Source of the DNA: Hippophae tibetana
Lineage: Eukaryota > Streptophyta > Magnoliopsida > Rosales > Elaeagnaceae
DNA length: 64,000 bases
Assembly: GCA_037013495.1 (NCBI GenBank)
Contig: CM072804.1
Span: 31,164,501 to 31,228,500, forward strand
Direction: 5' to 3'
Each line of letters begins with the position of its first letter. The stretch's first letter is position 1. Shown here in pieces: positions 59,641 to 64,000 of this stretch. Made by a program: the position numbers and the translations under genes. The notes beneath the pieces were generated by a model. That model saw only the letters and a list, made by a program, of their open reading frames with translations, searched no databases and was not told the origin of the DNA.

Positions 59641-60925
59641 TTTTGGTAGAAGAAAATAAGTTACACTCCTGTTTTATCTCTCACTCTCTTTCCTTTTTAA
59701 AAGAAGAAAAAACGAATTATTTTGATAAAAAACAATTATTTAGATAATTATCTAAATAATTTTTATTTTTTTAAATATTAATTAAATGAGTTATATAGCG
59801 TATATTCATAAACGATGCATTTAGATCTAAATAATCCAAAATCTAACAAGTTATAAAATTCCTACTAACTTTGTAAATAACTTATTTACTCGTATCAAGT
59901 AAAGATGAGGTTTCATTCTGAAACCAATAAGATTGAAATATGAAACCAATAAGATAGTAACTAGTTACATGTAAAGATGTAAAGATGAGGTTGCAATATA
60001 TGAAACGAATAAGATATGAAGAAAATATGAAATTAATTAATAAATTTAATAAAACATATTTAAAAGAGTTTTTGAAAAAAAAATTAAACTAATAATTTAT
60101 GCAAATATGAATACAACACAATTCGATTTATTTAAAAATTAAATAAGTTAAACTGAGATAAAATTGACCTAAAATGAGTTAAACTTATTTGATACCTCTA
60201 ATATGAACGCATAAAATATATTTAAGTTATATTAATATTTATAATATTGTTTGAATTATTTCAAATTTTATAATATATTTTGATAAATATTATTTATTTT
60301 CTATCAATTTACAAACTTATGTATAAATAGATTTTTTATTTGCATATATAACAATAAAATATTAAGTTACATGAAAATATAAAACTTTAGCTACTCTAAA
60401 TCAACCTTTTTTATTAATCTTTCCAACAATTGAATTAGAAATTTGTTTTTAATTACTCCTAAATAGAGGTATCAAACAAACTAAATTGACATAATTTAAT
60501 AATCTTAAATGAACTCTACCTCAACTCGTTTAAGTTAAGTTTATCTAATTTTTAAATGAACTAAGTTGAACTGAACTCATTTATATGTGAACTGAGTTGA
60601 ACAACTTATTTACATTTTTTATTAAACTCATTTAAGTTCTTTAAACATTTAGATTATGTTTGATAACCCTTCTAATTTATAATTTATAATTCTTGAGTTT
60701 TAGAATTGAGTTTTCAATTTTAAAATATTTTGGGGAAAAAAATTATTTGATTTCAATTTTGAAAAGTAAAAATTGAAAATTAGATATTATTTTTTTGATA
60801 ACTAATTCTTAATTTTTAATTTTTAACCTTTTAATATAAATTGGGCTTTATATAGAAAACTCAATATCACAAATTGTAAACTTTTAAAAAAAAACTATGC
60901 TTTTAAAAATTTATAATATATATGA

Positions 60926-61354
60926 AATGATTCGTAATTTTATTACGATAGTATCATTAATATTTCAAAAATGAGTCAAAAATGTTCTAATGAATATGAA
61001 TAATTATTAGTAAAATGAGTATAATTTCTATAAAAACTCGAAATTATAAACCTTAAAATTTATTAAAAACTAGGTTTCTAGTGCTTTCGAATGGTATGTG
61101 AAATGATTTATAAATATTTGTGAACTAAAACAATTTATTTTTAAAAATGAGTAAAAAAAATATTTTATGAATCTAAATAATTATTAGTAAAATATACATA
61201 ACTTTCTATAAATAACTTGAAATCACAAATAGTAAAATTTATTAGAAAGTAAACTTCAAAAACTTTGAATTGATTTATAAATTTTTTATGAATTAAGGCA
61301 TTTTATATTTTAAAAATGAATAAAAAAATTTCTTTTAAATTTAAACAATCATTA
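60926..61354 (+). repeat. ~170-bp tandem array, 2.5 units
   Basis: Units start near 60928, 61097 and 61267. Shared blocks include AATAATTATTAGTAAAAT, TTTCTATAAA and AAAATTTATTA. The third unit is cut at 61354 by the CACTA-4 terminus. Confidence 0.7.
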
Positions 61355-61860
61355 CACTACTACAAAAAAAGGTATTTAAGTCGATATATAAAATTAGTTC
61401 GGTGTAGAACCGACGCAATCCACATAGTTCGTAATGTCGGTTGACACATAGAACCGACGCTATACACATAGATAAATTCTTTTCTCTTCTTTTTTCTCCA
61501 GACAGAAACTATTCCAAGCACTCCATAACTCTCAAAAACCCAAAACCTCTTCACTTCTCCTCCACTTTTTCTCATTTTTCGGCCACCTACGATCACCAAT
61601 TCTAGCGCCGCTTAGTGGGTTTTTTTCCTCTCTAAATCCTCTATTTTTTAAGCAAAATAATCAAAAAATTTATACTCATTTCTCACTAACAAAACACCAT
61701 TTTTTCTTTATTTTTTTTTCATTTTGTTACTTCATTTACTCTTGTAAGTATTTCTATTAATCATACGCACTTATTATTAATTTTTTTTTGTACATTATGT
61801 GTTATTATTTATATATATAAATTTTTGTATTATATATGTAAGTTTTATATTATAATATTA
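61355..61860. mobile_element. CACTA-4: left end of a CACTA-type element
   Basis: Terminus CACTACTACAAAAAAAGG at 61355, then subterminal GTCGGTT and AACCGACG motifs at 61400-61460. 61440-61850 aligns with CACTA-2 (TTAGTGGGTTTTTTTC against TTAGTAGGTTTTCTTT). No right terminus (GTAGTAGTG) was found downstream, so it is probably truncated. The minus-strand frame at 61599-61360 is not a recognised gene. Confidence 0.65.
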
Positions 61861-62243
61861 GGAGAAAAATATGATAATTTTGAATAACATAAGACAATAC
61901 CATGATAATTATTTTTATTATTAATTAAAAATATAGTTCAAAAATATACTAAAATAAGAATATAATATTCCAAAGATAAAAAATTGATGAAATGACAATA
62001 AAAAGATTATTAAAATAAGAAAAAAAAGGATAAAAAAGAAGCCATGGTTTGTAATTGTATAACCCACGGAAGGCGAGAAAGGGATCCACTGATTTTATTA
62101 TATCCATTTACTGAGTATAGCATTAAAAAAATAAAGCATTTTAATTAATTAGATGTTTATTTTCAGACTGATTACATTGTACCTGTAGAAAATAATATAA
62201 AAATGACTACTATCTATATAACAAATTCAATGTACATCACATT
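61861..62243. other. AT-rich spacer
   Basis: Nothing recognised. Confidence 0.5.
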
Positions 62244-62269
62244 AGAGAGAGAGAGAGGAGAGAGAGAGA
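62244..62269. repeat. (GA)n microsatellite
   Basis: AG repeats interrupted once by GG, about 26 bases. Confidence 0.9.
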
Positions 62270-62316
62270 TCAATGCTCTCACTATCACAGACAACACTGT
62301 CCAAGAGAAGAGAACC

Positions 62317-62460
62317 TTAAGTCAACCAATGCACAATTTTCTCAAAGTGGGAAACTAATTTTGACCAAGTACCGCTTGTAAATAGAGATTTAGTGTCTAC
62401 CTGGATGCATGACTCGAATACTTCTTGAGGCAATGGTGATACAAGAAAGAGTAATATCAT
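62317..62460 (-). CDS. Possible C-terminal exon remnant, unknown
   Basis: A 47-codon minus-strand frame ending in TAA. It reads LVSPLPQEVFESCIQVD, then KSLFTSGTWSKLVSHFEKIV and HWLT-stop. Composition is ordinary for protein (charged, Trp, few repeats), unlike nearby low-complexity frames. The first ATG (62460) may be internal; a splice acceptor to the right was not obvious. A second coding-like scrap (EPAHISEEMLDCFNKI, about 62711-62664 minus) lies 200 bases upstream. I do not recognise the family. It could be a real final exon, a pseudogene piece or chance. Confidence 0.25.
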   Translation of the reverse strand: MILLFLVSPLPQEVFESCIQVDTKSLFTSGTWSKLVSHFEKIVHWLT

Positions 62461-64000
62461 ACAAATTTAGACTTATTTTTGTAATTATATTTATTATATC
62501 TATTAATGCATTAAAATTATATATTTTATAAAATAAAAATTGAATTATTTTTAAAAATAATAATAACAAGTGTCATAACATAAAAGATATAAAGAAATAA
62601 AAAAAAAGTAGGTGTAAATTTATTTCTTTATTATTCATGTAACTTTGCGCTATATTTTGTTGAAGCAATCTAACATTTCTTCACTAATATGAGCCGGCTC
62701 TTAAAAAAGAACATCCTTGACTACTAATTTCTATATATATTTCCTCACAATTAAATTTTTGTTAACATTTTTTATTAATGATTTTCGATTTTTTTTATTG
62801 AAGAATCAGTATGTTTAATAAATATTTTTAATTTTAGGGATATTGTGTTTAAGGAACGTACAGCAAACAAACAAAGTATATTAGTTAAAAATTAAATGTT
62901 AAATCAAGTTTTTTAATTCAAGTACAAGTACTCATTGTGAGGGTCAGAAACGGATGAAGACGGTGGGTGAGATTCAATCAAATCTTGTTCTTTCTATTGG
63001 GGTTTCTATTGGGGAGGGTAGACGCAATCAATTGCAATATTAGATTATTTTAAAAAATTATATGGATTACTTGAAATTTAATTTTTTTTTTGTTTTTAAT
63101 AAATACAAATCTTTGTTTTGTATCGAATAATATTTTTGTATGATTTAAATTTGTATCTTAAAATAAGAAAATGATGAATTTTATGACAATAATTAGTAAA
63201 AATAATTGATGTTTATATTTAAGTAGATTAAAAAAAATATACTAATATTTTTCCAAGAAAAAATTCGTTTAAATTATGAGCATTAAAACGGCAAAAAAAA
63301 AAAAAAAAACTTGCCATAGTAGACGTGGATGATTTCATTACTTTTTAATTAACTACAACAATATGATCGAGGATATATACTTCTAAAAGATGTTTTTGTG
63401 CTTATGATATAAATATATTTATAACATAACTACTATTAGCATAGAGTAAATCGATAGTAAATACTTTTTTATCTCCCAGTTCAAAAAATAAAACTCCTTT
63501 ATTTAGTTATTACCAAGAGAAAAATAACATGAATTTATTTTCATAAAAAAAATGTGTTTTTTAACTTTTTTGAGGAAAAAAATGGTCCATTAATATATAT
63601 TGTATGTATACAATGAAACATTTCCTTACTTAGAAAGTTTAAAAAACATAAAATTACTCAAAGTATTTATATATATACATACGTGTGAGAGTGTCTAATT
63701 TATATTAAAAAAATTATTATTTTTCTTACAATTTTTCATAAATTAGTTCCATATATATATATATATAGGTGATAATTAGCACATAAAAATAAGGAAAATG
63801 GGTGTTGTTATTTGGAAAAATTAAAACCTATATAAACCTATGATGTTAAAAAAAAAAAAAAAACTGACCTCTAAGCCATTCTACATGACCGGATTATGTG
63901 ACAATTCACAAAATATTATGACTAATATTTCATGAATTTTTTTATATTAATTGTTTTAAACACTCATATTTTAATCGTGTTTAATCACTTTATAAAAAAT
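62461..64000. other. AT-rich stretch to window end
   Basis: Apart from the scrap near 62664-62711, no gene is seen. It includes poly-A runs near 63293-63310 and 63849-63863 and a (TA)n run at 63752-63768. Confidence 0.6.

Larger units (their letters stand above)
54616..60925. other. AT-rich intergenic stretch
   Basis: No gene, element end or RNA gene recognised on either strand. Open frames are short and low in complexity. It contains the two small duplications listed separately and many A/T runs. Confidence 0.6.

Noticed and set aside
61360-61599. 79-codon minus-strand frame near the CACTA-4 end
   Set aside because: Covers terminal and subterminal CACTA repeats; the related CACTA-2 does not preserve it.

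Overview
The window looks like a gene-poor, AT-rich intergenic stretch of a flowering-plant (dicot) nuclear genome. I base this on plant-type Ty1/copia and Ty3/gypsy retrotransposons, CACTA-type DNA transposons, and intron-containing fragments of plant genes (PP2C phosphatase, PRA1 family A, probably ZPR1). The species cannot be read from the sequence. I found no intact protein-coding host gene, no tRNA or rRNA gene and no CRISPR array. Almost everything recognisable is a decayed or nested mobile element. Nothing here is a demonstrated new biological system; the most unusual object is the gene-fragment-carrying CACTA-like element at 12.2-17.4 kb.

Layout. 1-3.8 kb: decayed copia element (Copia-1, minus strand). 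5.24-6.21 kb: repeat R1, copy 1. 7.03-12.03 kb: structurally complete but dead copia element (Copia-2, minus) with both LTRs and a PBS. 12.2-17.4 kb: CACTA-like element (CACTA-1) holding exon fragments of PP2C, PRA1-A and probably ZPR1. 19.66-24.0 kb: non-autonomous CACTA-like element (CACTA-B) with a solo LTR (A) inside. 24.15-33.95 kb: second copy of R1, split by a non-coding gypsy element (24269-31538, target duplication CTAGT) that itself contains a nested solo LTR (E, target duplication ATATA), and by solo LTR B (target duplication TTAGT). 33.95-42.5 kb: 5'-truncated gypsy element of Tat type (element G, minus) with RT, RNase H and integrase remains, a 3' tandem repeat, antisense extra ORFs, a PPT and the 3' LTR. 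42.56-43.95 kb: two abutting CACTA-derived pieces. 44.4-45.45 kb: copia fragment (Copia-3). 46.4-47.7 kb: two large palindromes. 47.88-51.5 kb: copia element (Copia-4, minus). 52.2-54.6 kb: solo LTR C, expanded by a three-unit tandem repeat. 54.6-64 kb: AT-rich DNA with small tandem repeats, a short tandem array cut by another CACTA end, and one possible exon remnant near 62.4 kb.

How the pieces relate. R1 copy 1 serves as the unoccupied reference site for R1 copy 2, so three insertions in copy 2 can be checked against it. LTRs A, B and C are one family; LTRs D, E and F are another, whose adjoining PBS region resembles that of Tat/Athila gypsy elements. All retrotransposon coding regions carry stops or frameshifts and are annotated as pseudogenes. 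Coordinates of fragments without sharp ends are approximate.
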